Of a stretch of 64,000 nucleotides of DNA, positions 16,998 through 26,373 are shown piece by piece; position 1 is the first letter of the stretch; every line of letters starts with the position of its first letter. A program made the translations under genes and the position numbers. Below the pieces are notes generated by a model. It searched no databases. It saw only the letters and a program-made list of their open reading frames with translations, and was not told where the DNA came from. Origin of the DNA: Hyphomicrobiales bacterium (GTDB lineage Bacteria; Pseudomonadota; Alphaproteobacteria; Rhizobiales; Rhizobiaceae); contig JAJFHU010000008.1 of the NCBI GenBank assembly GCA_021775455.1, forward strand, positions 62,001-126,000, given 5' to 3'.

Positions 16998-17600
16998 ATG
17001 TTGCCAGAAACAATCGCGGATAAACTTCGGGAAAATCCTGATCAGCCAATTGCCGATCGATTTGATGAAGCAACAGTCATGTTTGCTGACTTGGTTGGTT
17101 TTACAAAACTATCCAGAAAGATGTTTCCTGAGGATCTGGTGTCGTTGTTGAACGAAATATTCTCGGCGTTTGACACAGTGGGTTCAAATTATGGCACCGA
17201 GAAAATCAAAACCATCGGAGATGCCTGTATGGCGGTATCTGGTTTGCCGGAGCCATGTGAGGATCACGCGAACAGGATTATCCAGATGGCAAAGGGCTTT
17301 CAGATTGAGTTTGAAAAAGTAGTAAAGAGGCGGAAGCTCAATCTCGCCATGCGGATCGGGATTGCAAGTGGTCCGGTTACTGCTGGCGTGATCGGCAAGG
17401 CGAAATTTGCCTATGATGTCTGGTCAGCTACAGTGAATCTTGCCTCGCGACTGGAGTCCAACGGGGAACCTGGGCGAATTCATGTATCCCAAGAGGTTTA
17501 TCGTGCACTCAAAGACAATTACCGATTAGAAAAAGCAGCACCAAAAATCCTGAAAGGCGTAGGCCGTGTGCAAAGTTGGTATCTTGTACAGAATACCTGA
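16998..17600 (+). CDS. Class III adenylate/guanylate cyclase catalytic domain, apparently 5'-truncated
   Basis: 200 residues that consist almost only of a class III cyclase domain: the entering helix LPETIADKLRENP, the metal-binding strand TVMFADLVGFTKLS (first Asp), KIKTIGDACMAVSG with the second Asp, and GIASGPVTAGVIGKAKFAYDVWSATVNLASRLE with the Asn-Arg pair of the transition-state loop. The substrate-selecting Lys and Asp positions appear to be the Lys of KIKTIGD and the Asp of YDVWS, which favours ATP. Most relatives carry N-terminal sensor or membrane domains; here none fits before the stop at 16932, and no ribosome-binding site precedes the ATG. It may be a decaying gene. Confidence 0.75.
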   Translation: MLPETIADKLRENPDQPIADRFDEATVMFADLVGFTKLSRKMFPEDLVSLLNEIFSAFDTVGSNYGTEKIKTIGDACMAVSGLPEPCEDHANRIIQMAKGFQIEFEKVVKRRKLNLAMRIGIASGPVTAGVIGKAKFAYDVWSATVNLASRLESNGEPGRIHVSQEVYRALKDNYRLEKAAPKILKGVGRVQSWYLVQNT

Positions 17601-17885
17601 TTATTCTTCTGTAGTGATTTCGTAACTTCTTGGAATGTCTTTTGTCACTTCCGCCCAGGCAGATGACTTGGTGCGAGCTTGATGTGCTTCAAAAGCTTTT
17701 TGATCAACAAAACATTCAGAAACCAGAAAGCGGCCGGGCACTTCAGGGCAAGGGTTTACATCGAAACTGATGCACCCGGGTTCTTCATGAGTAAGTTCAA
17801 TATGCAATGTCAACGCCGCGCTGACCGCCTCCAGTTGATCAACCGGAACATCAATGTGGCCATTCAGGTAGATTTTCCCAGACAT
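17601..17885 (-). CDS. Antibiotic biosynthesis monooxygenase (ABM)-domain protein
   Basis: A 94-residue protein with the compact alpha+beta ABM fold (YgiN-like): strand KIYLNGHIDVP, helix QLEAVSAALTLHIELTHEEP, then GCISFDVNPCPEVPGRF, FLVSECFVDQKAFEAHQ and SSAWAEV. Relatives act as cofactor-free monooxygenases on quinols or are of unknown function. It lies 8 bases behind the TPP-enzyme gene in the same direction, so the two are probably co-transcribed. Its substrate is not known. Confidence 0.75.
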   Translation of the reverse strand: MSGKIYLNGHIDVPVDQLEAVSAALTLHIELTHEEPGCISFDVNPCPEVPGRFLVSECFVDQKAFEAHQARTKSSAWAEVTKDIPRSYEITTEE

Positions 17886-17893
17886 TGCGGCCC

Positions 17894-19507
17894 CTATGAT
17901 TTAAGCCAATCAGAATCCTCGTTGACCAGTATCAGGGTCGGCTTGTTCTGGGCAAATGCATCCTTTATGACCTGTTTAAATTGGTCGACGCTATTCGGTT
18001 CGACTGCTTCACAGCGACATGCGCGGGCAAGCATCAAGAAATCCGGACTCAATCCTTCTACGCCCACACGGGCAATGCCTGAGCGGTCCATGTCATCGCG
18101 AATTTGCTTGTACGCATTGTTGTTCCAGATGATTATCGGAAGTGGCATTTCCAGTTCTGCGCCAACCAGCAATTCCTGTATGGTGAACATTGATCCACCG
18201 TCACCTGCAATCGCAATCACCGGAGTGTCAGGCAATGCTGTCTTCGCCCCAATTGCATTGGGTATTGCATTGCCAAGCGCACAATAGCCTGAAGGAAACA
18301 GCCACTGCTTTGGTTTCATAACCGGCATGGCATAGGCACCTGTGTATGCAATTTGGCAGGCATCGGTTGCGAAAATTGTGTCCTCCGTTGTACAGTCTCT
18401 GAGCATTGCAAGAAGCTTTATGTGTTGGATTGAGCTTCCCTCAGCTTCGGAGATTAATGCAGTTCTGATATCACTTGCAGCTTCAATCGCTGCAACGCGA
18501 ACCGCTTCTCCGTCATGACTTCCCAGTTCTTCCAACAGCCTCTCCATAGCCAATCCAGCATCACCAACAATTCCGATGTCGCAAGGATGGAGATCATTGA
18601 GTTTGGTGGGGTCGATATCAATACGGATCAGCTTGTCGTTGAATTTCAGGGTCGAATAAAAGCTGTCGGGTTGGGCAAGTTCGGTTCCGATTGCAAGCAC
18701 ACAATCTGACCGGGATATCAGGTTTTCGTGCACTGGTTCACAGGTTACACCACCGCCGAGTGCAAGCGGATGGTCATCAGGAATAATTCCTTTTCCAGCG
18801 GTGCTGGAGACCACCAGTGCACCAAGTTTTTCAGCGACATCGGGTAGTGTATTTTGGCATCCTGCGGCTCCACCACCTACCATGATCAAGGGTTGCTTTG
18901 CTTCCTTCAGCATTGCTGCTGCTTGCTTTACTTGAGCCTCATCAGGGGCAGGGAGGCCGTTTGGTTTCACTGCTTGCCATTCTTCGTCAACAGGCATTTC
19001 AAGAATATCAATCGGGATTGATATATGAACGGGTCGCGGTCGTTTGCTTGAGAATATCTCAAATGCCATGGCAAACAGTTCGGGAATTTGTGCCGGATCT
19101 GTAACGACCTCGCTCATGGCGGTCAATGGGCGGGTAACAGCGGCTTGCTCGGTGATTTCGTGCAGTTCACCCCAACCTTTACCGTGAGTGCTGCTGGGCG
19201 TTTCAGCAGAAATTAAAAGCATTGGAATGGAATCAGCGTAACATTGCCCAAGTGCTGTTGTGGCATTGGTGACACCAGGACCGGAAATAACCAATGCTAC
19301 GCCCGGTTTCCCGGTGGCTCGCCCAAATCCTTCAGCCATAAAGCCAGCACCTTGTTCATTGCGCGCCTGGATGTGAGTTACTTCACCCTTGTTCAGGCCG
19401 CGACAAAATTCCAATGTGTGAACACCCGGTATCCCGAACACTTCCTTTATCCCATATTTGGCAAGAAGCTTCATTGTGGCCTCGCCGCAAGACATCGAAT
19501 TCTTCAT
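17894..19507 (-). CDS. Thiamine-pyrophosphate enzyme, acetolactate-synthase-like (possibly 5-guanidino-2-oxopentanoate decarboxylase)
   Basis: A 537-residue TPP enzyme with three domains. The N-terminal Pyr domain contains IPGVHTLEFCRGLNKG and the catalytic Glu region ARNEQGAGFMAEGFGRATG. The central domain has LAIGTELAQPD. The C-terminal PP domain has the GDGGSMFTIQELLVGAEL..(19)..WNNNAY motif binding Mg-diphosphate. The opening GEATMKLLAKYGIKEVFGIP and the VHTLE segment resemble proteins annotated as AruI, which decarboxylates the 2-oxo acid of arginine transamination. No arginine transaminase gene lies beside it, so the substrate is uncertain. It probably forms an operon with the ABM protein. 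Confidence 0.8.
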   Translation of the reverse strand: MKNSMSCGEATMKLLAKYGIKEVFGIPGVHTLEFCRGLNKGEVTHIQARNEQGAGFMAEGFGRATGKPGVALVISGPGVTNATTALGQCYADSIPMLLISAETPSSTHGKGWGELHEITEQAAVTRPLTAMSEVVTDPAQIPELFAMAFEIFSSKRPRPVHISIPIDILEMPVDEEWQAVKPNGLPAPDEAQVKQAAAMLKEAKQPLIMVGGGAAGCQNTLPDVAEKLGALVVSSTAGKGIIPDDHPLALGGGVTCEPVHENLISRSDCVLAIGTELAQPDSFYSTLKFNDKLIRIDIDPTKLNDLHPCDIGIVGDAGLAMERLLEELGSHDGEAVRVAAIEAASDIRTALISEAEGSSIQHIKLLAMLRDCTTEDTIFATDACQIAYTGAYAMPVMKPKQWLFPSGYCALGNAIPNAIGAKTALPDTPVIAIAGDGGSMFTIQELLVGAELEMPLPIIIWNNNAYKQIRDDMDRSGIARVGVEGLSPDFLMLARACRCEAVEPNSVDQFKQVIKDAFAQNKPTLILVNEDSDWLKS

Positions 19508-19613
19508 GACTCAATTTTCCAACTGTTAATGAGAAGAAACTATACAAGCGTATAAAAAATTCAATCCTGAAATTTTCTTCGCACCGAATTATGGAAACCT
19601 CGGTGCTGCTTTA

Positions 19614-20642
19614 TCAAAAGGGGATTGGAACCGATTCATACTCTCGTGCCGCCTCAGCTTCCTCAGCTGACAACATAGTTGTAGCTCCAGAGCGCAAGGG
19701 TGTACTGGACACAACAGTACGGTTTCTGACGTTTTCGCGATAAATCATGAACAATCCGGCAGAAAGAATGAGTGTAATTCCAGCCCATGCAGAAGGTGCT
19801 GGCCATTCCCCCCAAATGATAATTCCCCAGAGGATTGCCATCGGTAGTGCCGTATATTCGAATGGGGCGGCAATCGTTGCTTCGACATTTCGGTATGCGT
19901 TGGTAGATCCAAAAGACAGGCTGAGAACCAAAACTCCTGTTACAGCCAACAAGAAGAAGTCCCAGAATGCTGGGGTATTCCAGGGACGCATCAAGAATCC
20001 AAGTACGCCGGCAGCCGGAGCAGACGGATTTACCATGGCAATAACTGCAACACCTGCAAAACCTGCAAACAGGTATACAATATTTTGCACAGTAACCATT
20101 GCCATCAGGTTGGCCTGATTTTTCATATAGCGCGTCACCAATTGGTAACTCGCGTAAGATAGAGCTGAAAACAGCGGCATGATGTATGCCAATTGAAAGT
20201 TTTGACCACCTGGCTGGATAATGATGATGGCTCCTACAAGGCCCGCAACGATTGCCATGCTGCGATAAATTCCAAGCCGTTCGCCCAAAACTGGAACAGA
20301 AAAGAGGGAAATCATCAATGGTGAAGTGTAGAAAATTGCTGTTACTTCAGCGAGACTGAGAACGGATAGCGGCAAGAAGAAAAACAGCATCGCACCAACC
20401 AGGCAAAACCCCCGGAAACACAGGATCAGAAAAGTCCTGAATTGAAGGTGGCTTAAAGAATGCCAGGTGGCAGGGATAACTGCCAATATCGCGCATGAAC
20501 ACGCGGCCCTAACCCCTAAAATCTCAAAAACTGAAAATCTGTCGCTCATCAGTTTTACAAGCGCATCGTTGAGAGGTGCGAGCGAAATTGTAATTACGAA
20601 GAGTATCAGGGCGATCACCGGACGGGTGATAAAGTCCATCAT
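19614..20642 (-). CDS. DMT superfamily transporter (two EamA domains)
   Basis: A ten-helix inner-membrane exporter of about 342 residues. Two homologous EamA halves are seen, the first ending around VAGLVGAIIIIQPGG and the second around WAGITLILSAGLFMIYRE. EamA proteins export amino acids or other small metabolites, and substrates cannot be predicted. The start at ATG 20642 is preceded by GGTGGAATGGAG; the frame open to 20711 adds 23 residues with no membrane character. The C-terminal 40 residues are hydrophilic. Confidence 0.85.
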   Translation of the reverse strand: MMDFITRPVIALILFVITISLAPLNDALVKLMSDRFSVFEILGVRAACSCAILAVIPATWHSLSHLQFRTFLILCFRGFCLVGAMLFFFLPLSVLSLAEVTAIFYTSPLMISLFSVPVLGERLGIYRSMAIVAGLVGAIIIIQPGGQNFQLAYIMPLFSALSYASYQLVTRYMKNQANLMAMVTVQNIVYLFAGFAGVAVIAMVNPSAPAAGVLGFLMRPWNTPAFWDFFLLAVTGVLVLSLSFGSTNAYRNVEATIAAPFEYTALPMAILWGIIIWGEWPAPSAWAGITLILSAGLFMIYRENVRNRTVVSSTPLRSGATTMLSAEEAEAAREYESVPIPF

Positions 20643-20765
20643 GCTCCATTCCACCTTGAACGCGTTGCGTGTTACCCATATTCGGCGCGAAAATAGGCAA
20701 TTTACAAGCAATCAATGCGTCACGGGATGACCCGATTGGAACAATGAGGATTCGGTAATAACGAG

Positions 20766-21674
20766 CTACGACCCTACCGTTTGAAGCTCAAGCCACTCAA
20801 GAACTTTTACCGCATCACTGTTCAAGGCTACCGTCGCTGGCCAGCAGGCATAGAAGCCGTAATCTATGTCGTAGAACTCGGTTCCAATCCGCCTCAGAAA
20901 ACCATTTTTGATCAGCGAGGATGTCACATGCTCCCAGCCCATGGCAACACCTTCGCCAGCTAAACATGCCTGCAATACCAACGCGTAGTCATTGAATCTC
21001 AAACCACTACCATCGTCGTCAAAATCCAGTTCCTGGTGCGCAAACCAGTCCTTCCAGGCCGGTCGCAAACGATACGGTTCATCAAGATGAAGTAGCCTTG
21101 CCTCCACTAGTGAGTTTATGGAATTGATTGTGGGATTTTCCTGCAAAAAATTTGGACTTGCAATTGCGAAGATACGTTCGCTTGCAAGTTTGACGAGATT
21201 GTATCCAGCACGACTTTCTGGTCCCCGCCAGTAGGTGATAACGCTACTGTCTTCATCATCATCTCCATCGCGTTCCGTTACCTGCAGGCGCAAATCGATC
21301 TTCGGATGGACCTTCTTGAACTCGGCAAGTCTCGGTATCATCCAATAGTGTGCAAAAGCAGTAGAACATTTTATGGTCACATGCTTATGTCGAACCCGAC
21401 CGGCAATTGTTTGGGAGGATCTCAATATATGCATTAATCCAAATGATACATCGGTGTAAAAGCGTTCGCCCGTTTCGGTAAGGCGAATTACCCGGTTTCG
21501 TCGCTCAAACAAACTAACTCCGAGGGCTTTCTCAAGCTTTTTCACCGACAGGCTAATAGCAGGTTGGCTTACATTGAGTTCTTCGGCAGCTCGGGTGAAC
21601 GATGACAGTCTTGCCGCTGCTTCAAAGGCCAAAAGTGATTTTGGAGAGTGAATGGATTTGTAAAGCTCTTTCAT
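20766..21674 (-). CDS. LysR-family transcriptional regulator (GcvA-like)
   Basis: A 302-residue LysR protein. The winged helix-turn-helix is FEAAARLSSFTRAAEELNVS then QPAISLSVKKLEKALGVSLF, followed by a linker helix and a periplasmic-binding-like effector domain starting near HVTIKCSTAFAHYW. The sequence pattern PRLAEFKKVHPKIDLRLQVT is typical of the GcvA/AmpR branch. It is divergent from the MttB-like operon with only 94 bases between starts, and LysR regulators usually control the divergent gene. I therefore infer that it regulates the five-gene amine operon. Confidence 0.9.
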   Translation of the reverse strand: MKELYKSIHSPKSLLAFEAAARLSSFTRAAEELNVSQPAISLSVKKLEKALGVSLFERRNRVIRLTETGERFYTDVSFGLMHILRSSQTIAGRVRHKHVTIKCSTAFAHYWMIPRLAEFKKVHPKIDLRLQVTERDGDDDEDSSVITYWRGPESRAGYNLVKLASERIFAIASPNFLQENPTINSINSLVEARLLHLDEPYRLRPAWKDWFAHQELDFDDDGSGLRFNDYALVLQACLAGEGVAMGWEHVTSSLIKNGFLRRIGTEFYDIDYGFYACWPATVALNSDAVKVLEWLELQTVGS

Positions 21675-21710
21675 AAATTCATTTTATGCAAACCCCAAAC
21701 ATTTTCAACC

Positions 21711-21754
21711 CTGACAAGGCAGGCGGGCACGCGTACTATACTGTTAACTTACAG
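21711..21754 (+). promoter_or_regulatory. Candidate sigma-70 promoter and operator of the MttB-like operon
   Basis: CTGACA at 21711-21716 and TACTAT at 21734-21739 are separated by 17 bases and lie 30 bases before the MttB-like start codon. Directly behind lies an imperfect palindrome, CTGTTAACTTACAG (21741-21754), a possible site for the divergent LysR regulator. The calls rest on consensus resemblance only. Confidence 0.4.
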
Positions 21755-21768
21755 GTTGGAGTGCAGAT

Positions 21769-23289
21769 ATGCGGGACACCAGCAAACGTAGAAACCGTGG
21801 GGAACGCAAGGCTCGCGCCGTTGTGCCAACCCCTGCCTATATCACCCGAAAGATTCCCTATTTTGAGTTTCTCAGTGACGAGGGTCTCCAAAAAATTGAA
21901 GATCAGGCGGAATGGATAATTCAGGAAATTGGACTGGAGTTTAGAGAAGATCCAGTCGCGCTGGATATTCTCCGTGAAGCTGGTGCAGACGTTGAAGATA
22001 CCCGCGTCCGTATGCCAAAGGGAATGGCGCGCGAGCTTTGCAAAACCGCGCCCAAAAGTTTCGAACAATATTCGAGAAACCCTGAACGCAAAGTGGTTAT
22101 CGGTGATGGGCATCAAGTTTTTGCGCCGGTTTATGGCCCTCCGTTTGTCAGAGACCTGGAAAAAGGCCGACGCTACGGATCCTTCGAAGATTTTGAGAAG
22201 CTGGTGAAGCTTACCTACATGCTGCCATCACTACATCATTCCGGATTTGTGACTTGCGAACCTTGCGACATCCCGGTGAACAAGCGACATCTCGATATGT
22301 TGTATGCACACATGCGCTGGTCGGACAAACCGCACCTCGGCGCGATTACTGAAAAGGTTCGAGCTGAAGACAGTGTAGCCATGGCAAAAATTCTCCATGG
22401 CGAAGAATTTATGGAGAAGCACTGCGTCATCATGGGGAACGTAAATACGAACTCCCCTTTGTTGGTGGACAAAGTCGTAACGGAAGCAATAAGGACATAT
22501 TCGGCAGCAAATCAGGGAATGATTGTTGCTCCTTTCATATTGGGTGGGGCAATGGGGCCAGTAACCACTGCAGCTTCAATCGCCCAGGCATTGGCTGAAG
22601 CAATGGTTTGTTGTGCGTTTTCCCAGTTGGTGCGTGCCGGTTCTCCCTTTATTCTTGGGAACTTCCTCTCGTCGATGAGTCTGAAAAGCGGTGCACCAAC
22701 TTTCGGCATGCCTGAGCCGGTTGCATCCAATTACATAATTGGTCAGTTAGCGCGCCGGCTTGGATTGCCGCTTCGGTGCGGAGGCTCGTTAACGGCTTCA
22801 AAGATTGCCGATGCCCAAGCAGCCGCTGAAAGCGCCGATTCAATGCATTCAACAGCGATTGGCGGTTCCAATTTCACCTTGCATTCTGCTGGATGGCTTG
22901 AGGGCGGCTTGGCGACTGGATTTGAAAAACTGATAATTGATGCGGATCGACTTGGCGGATATCAAAAATTACTCTCCGGGTTTGACCTGGATGACAATTC
23001 GCTTGGAAAAACTGCATACGAAGATGTGGAGCCTTCAGGACATTTTCTTGGCTCGGCTCACACCATGGCGAATTATGAGACTGCATTTTATGATGCCACT
23101 ATGTCCAATTCGGATTCGTGCGAGCAATGGGAAGAAGATGGATCGAAAGATACCGAGCGCAGGGCATTTGAAAAATGGAACAAAATGCTTGAAGAATACA
23201 AAGCTCCGCCAATTGATGAGGCCAAAGACGAAGAACTGAAAGCCTATGTGGCGGAGAAGAAGGTTTCCATGCCGGATGCCTGGTATTGA
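21769..23289 (+). CDS. Trimethylamine methyltransferase family protein (MttB-like, non-pyrrolysine)
   Basis: A 506-residue member of the MttB family, TIM-barrel enzymes that move a methyl group from a quaternary or tertiary amine to a corrinoid protein. Recognisable parts include PTPAYITRKIPYFEFLSDEG, GLEFREDPVALDIL, APFILGGAMGPVT and SADSMHSTAIGGSNFTLHSAG. The frame is full length without an amber codon, so this is not the pyrrolysine-containing trimethylamine enzyme. Characterised non-Pyl relatives such as MtgB act on glycine betaine. No corrinoid protein or reactivase gene is present in the window. It heads an operon ending in a dimethylglycine-dehydrogenase-like gene, which supports a betaine-type substrate. 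Confidence 0.85.
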   Translation: MRDTSKRRNRGERKARAVVPTPAYITRKIPYFEFLSDEGLQKIEDQAEWIIQEIGLEFREDPVALDILREAGADVEDTRVRMPKGMARELCKTAPKSFEQYSRNPERKVVIGDGHQVFAPVYGPPFVRDLEKGRRYGSFEDFEKLVKLTYMLPSLHHSGFVTCEPCDIPVNKRHLDMLYAHMRWSDKPHLGAITEKVRAEDSVAMAKILHGEEFMEKHCVIMGNVNTNSPLLVDKVVTEAIRTYSAANQGMIVAPFILGGAMGPVTTAASIAQALAEAMVCCAFSQLVRAGSPFILGNFLSSMSLKSGAPTFGMPEPVASNYIIGQLARRLGLPLRCGGSLTASKIADAQAAAESADSMHSTAIGGSNFTLHSAGWLEGGLATGFEKLIIDADRLGGYQKLLSGFDLDDNSLGKTAYEDVEPSGHFLGSAHTMANYETAFYDATMSNSDSCEQWEEDGSKDTERRAFEKWNKMLEEYKAPPIDEAKDEELKAYVAEKKVSMPDAWY

Positions 23290-23303
23290 TTGAGTAGAAC
23301 AAA

Positions 23304-24500
23304 ATGAGCGCTGGTGAAAAATATTCTGAACATCTGAATGCCGAACTGAAGGTTTTGCGTGAGCAAGGTCTTTACAAGAGCGAACGTGTAATTGCTTCAC
23401 GCCAGTCTGGAACCGTTGAGCTTGCTGATGGTAAAAAGCTCATCAACCTTTGCGCCAATAATTACCTTGGTCTATCGGGCCATCCCGATCTGATTGAAGC
23501 TGGCAAGAAGGCGTTGGACCAGTATGGTTACGGAATGTCTTCGGTTCGATTTATATGCGGAACCCAGGAAGATCACAAATTACTCGAAGGTCGAATTTCG
23601 AGCTTTTTGGGGATGGAGGACACAATTCTCTATCCGTCTTGTTTTGATGCCAACACGGGTCTGTTTGAAACCCTGCTTGGGCCGGAAGATGCAATAATTT
23701 CTGATGCCTTGAATCATGCATCAATTATTGACGGTGTGCGACTGTGCAAAGCGCAACGCTATCGGTACGCCAACTCAGATATGGCCGATCTTGAAGAAAA
23801 GCTAAAGGAAGCGCAAGCGCAGCGGTTTCGTTTGATCGCGACAGATGGCGTGTTCTCAATGGACGGTTACATCGCCAAACTACCGGAGATTTGCGATCTG
23901 GCGGATAAATATGATGCGATGGTCATGGTTGATGACAGCCATGCGGTCGGTTTCATGGGAGACAATGGCAAGGGAACTCATGAGCATTGCGGAGTAATGG
24001 ATCGAATTGACATTCTCACCGGTACTCTTGGCAAGGCGCTTGGTGGCGCATCAGGTGGCTATACGGCTGCTTCTGCAGAAATAGTCGACTGGTTGCGTCA
24101 ACGTTCCAGGCCATATTTGTTTTCCAATACTTTGGCACCGGTTATCGCCGCAACTTCATTGACGGTTCTCGATATGTTGGAAGCGGATCGGCAGTTAATC
24201 TCTACACTTCGGCGCAATGCCAGCCATTTCCGCAGTAAAATGACTGCGTTGGGTTTTGATCTTTTACCTGGAGAACATCCGATAATCCCGGTGATGCTAG
24301 GCGATCCGAAACTCGCGCAGGAGATGGCGGTGCGTCTTGATAAAAGAGGCGTTTATGTAACTGCATTTTCTTATCCCGTTGTTCCCATGGGCAAGGATCG
24401 CATTCGCACCCAGATGTCAGCAGCACATACCCTCGATGAACTGAATGAAGCGATTGACGCTTTTGCCGACGTTGGTCGGGATCTGGGAGTGACCTCATGA
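23304..24500 (+). CDS. kbl: Glycine C-acetyltransferase (2-amino-3-ketobutyrate CoA ligase)
   Basis: A PLP enzyme of the alpha-oxoamine synthase family, 398 residues. It shows [31 protein letters not shown], the aspartate contacting the PLP ring in [12 protein letters not shown], and the Schiff-base lysine in [17 protein letters not shown]. It cleaves 2-amino-3-ketobutyrate with CoA to glycine and acetyl-CoA, the second step of threonine breakdown. It overlaps tdh by four bases (ATGA), an arrangement common for this pair. In this operon its product glycine is shared with the betaine demethylation route. Confidence 0.95.
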   Translation: MSAGEKYSEHLNAELKVLREQGLYKSERVIASRQSGTVELADGKKLINLCANNYLGLSGHPDLIEAGKKALDQYGYGMSSVRFICGTQEDHKLLEGRISSFLGMEDTILYPSCFDANTGLFETLLGPEDAIISDALNHASIIDGVRLCKAQRYRYANSDMADLEEKLKEAQAQRFRLIATDGVFSMDGYIAKLPEICDLADKYDAMVMVDDSHAVGFMGDNGKGTHEHCGVMDRIDILTGTLGKALGGASGGYTAASAEIVDWLRQRSRPYLFSNTLAPVIAATSLTVLDMLEADRQLISTLRRNASHFRSKMTALGFDLLPGEHPIIPVMLGDPKLAQEMAVRLDKRGVYVTAFSYPVVPMGKDRIRTQMSAAHTLDELNEAIDAFADVGRDLGVTS

Positions 24501-25534
24501 AAAATGGCATGAAAGCATTGGTAAAATCAAAATCCGAAGAAGGACTTTGGATGGAAACCGTCCCCGTTCCGGAACCTGGACCAAGCGACGTGCTGATCAA
24601 GGTCAAGAAATCCGCGATTTGCGGAACAGATGTACACATTTGGAAATGGGATGAGTGGGCGCAATCAACTGTGCCGGTACCGTTAGTCACTGGTCATGAA
24701 TTTTTTGGAGAGATTGCAGACATTGGCAGTGCAGTAACGCGTTATCAATCAGGCCAGCGAGTTTCCGGTGAAGGGCATATTGTTTGCGGCACGTGTAGAA
24801 ACTGTCGCGCGGGTAGGGGGCATTTATGCCGAAACACAAAGGGCGTCGGGGTAACCTATCCTGGAAGCTTTGCTGAATATGTGTGTTTGCCGCAGGAAAA
24901 TGTTGTGCCCATTCCTGATGATGTGCCTGACGAAATTGCTTCAATTTTCGATCCGTTCGGCAACGCGGTTCACACCGCTCTTTCCTTTGATCTGGTTGGT
25001 GAAGATGTACTTGTAACCGGGGCGGGACCAATCGGTATCATGGGAGCACTTGTTGCCCAGCGTGCAGGTGCCCGCAAAGTTGTAATCACTGATATCAATC
25101 CTTATCGGCTGGATCTGGCAAGGAAACTTGGTGTTGAATATGTGGTAAATGCGCAAGACGAGACACTTGACCAGGTCATGAAGCGTGTAGGCATGACAGA
25201 AGGGTTTGATGTCGGCCTCGAAATGTCAGGGGCTCCTACAGCGATGCGGGACATGATCCATTTCATGAACAATGGAGGCAAGGTTGCGCTGTTGGGAATC
25301 GCTCCCAAGGGTTTTTCGATTGATTGGCATGAGGTGATCTTCAAGATGCTCCACATCAAAGGCATCTATGGTCGGGAAATGTTTGAGACCTGGTACAAGA
25401 TGATTGCGCTAGTCCAGGGCGGACTGGATCTTTCCGGTCTTATTACTCACCGCATCAAAATTGATGAATTCAGGGATGGATTTGACGCGATGATCTCTGG
25501 AAACGCCGGCAAAGTCGTGATGGATTGGGAGTGA
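24497..25534 (+). CDS. tdh: L-threonine 3-dehydrogenase
   Basis: A zinc-dependent medium-chain dehydrogenase of 345 residues. The catalytic zinc ligand is in [15 protein letters not shown] (Cys), with GHEFFGE following. The structural zinc site has four cysteines in [15 protein letters not shown], and the NAD-binding loop is [15 protein letters not shown]. It oxidises threonine to 2-amino-3-ketobutyrate, which Kbl then cleaves. It is coupled to kbl by the ATGA overlap and is followed after 5 bases by the PEP-mutase-like gene. Confidence 0.95.
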   Translation: MKNGMKALVKSKSEEGLWMETVPVPEPGPSDVLIKVKKSAICGTDVHIWKWDEWAQSTVPVPLVTGHEFFGEIADIGSAVTRYQSGQRVSGEGHIVCGTCRNCRAGRGHLCRNTKGVGVTYPGSFAEYVCLPQENVVPIPDDVPDEIASIFDPFGNAVHTALSFDLVGEDVLVTGAGPIGIMGALVAQRAGARKVVITDINPYRLDLARKLGVEYVVNAQDETLDQVMKRVGMTEGFDVGLEMSGAPTAMRDMIHFMNNGGKVALLGIAPKGFSIDWHEVIFKMLHIKGIYGREMFETWYKMIALVQGGLDLSGLITHRIKIDEFRDGFDAMISGNAGKVVMDWE

Positions 25535-25539
25535 CAACA

Positions 25540-26373
25540 ATGGCGGACATAGGTGAAAATTTCAGGGCTTTGCATCAACCGGGCAATCCGTTCATTCTGG
25601 CAAATGCCTGGGACATCGGCAGCGCAAAAGTGCTTGCTTCAATGGGAGCTCAGGCCATTGGTACGACCTCCAGCGGTTACGCTTTCACACTCGGTCGTCC
25701 GGATATGGGAACTGTTACCCGCGATGAAGCCCTAAGTCATTCGCAGTCGATTGTGGAATCAACGAATTTGCCCGTATCCGGGGATTTAGAGAATGGGTTT
25801 GGCAATGCTCCTGACGATGTTGCGGAAACCGTTCGGCTTGCTGCTGAAATTGGTCTTGCCGGTTGCTCGGTGGAAGACACCAATATGCTGGATAAGAAAA
25901 GCTACGATTTTGACTTTGCTGTTGAAAGAGTGAGGGCGGGCGCTGCAGCAGCAAGAGGGCTTGGGAAAGATTTTGTCTTCGTTGCGCGAGCAGATGGTAT
26001 CTTGAATAAAGTGTATGACATCGAAGAAGCACTTCGGCGGCTCCAGGCATTTGATGAGGTTGGCGCGGATTGCCTGTACGCTCCAATGCCTCCCTCAATG
26101 GATGATCTGAAGCGGATTGTTTCAGCAACTACCAAACCAATTAATGCATTAGCGGCTGGGCCATTTGCAAAAGTCAAACGTGATGAATTTGCAGCAGCCG
26201 GAATTGCGCGGATTTCACTGGGCGGGGCACTCGCAAGGGTTACGCAGGCAGCGCTAATCAGTGCCGCGAAGCACATTCTTAAAGACGGAGATTTTTCCGA
26301 TTTTCTAAATGCAGCTTCAAGCAATGAAGTGGACGCCCTCCTTGACGGGCAACGTGGAGAATTAAATGCCTGA
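25540..26373 (+). CDS. Isocitrate lyase/PEP mutase superfamily protein
   Basis: A TIM-barrel protein of 277 residues from the PEP mutase/isocitrate lyase group. It shows NPFILANAWDIGSAKVL, the family's magnesium site in SGDLENGFGN, and SVEDTNM. The KKCGH catalytic loop of true isocitrate lyase is lacking, as is usual for small relatives annotated as carboxyphosphonoenolpyruvate phosphonomutase-like or oxaloacetate decarboxylase-like. The actual reaction is unknown; such proteins break or rearrange C-C or C-P bonds of 2-oxo acids. The ATG at 25540 has GGGAG upstream. It sits between tdh and the dimethylglycine-dehydrogenase-like gene and overlaps the latter by 8 bases. Confidence 0.8.
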   Translation: MADIGENFRALHQPGNPFILANAWDIGSAKVLASMGAQAIGTTSSGYAFTLGRPDMGTVTRDEALSHSQSIVESTNLPVSGDLENGFGNAPDDVAETVRLAAEIGLAGCSVEDTNMLDKKSYDFDFAVERVRAGAAAARGLGKDFVFVARADGILNKVYDIEEALRRLQAFDEVGADCLYAPMPPSMDDLKRIVSATTKPINALAAGPFAKVKRDEFAAAGIARISLGGALARVTQAALISAAKHILKDGDFSDFLNAASSNEVDALLDGQRGELNA

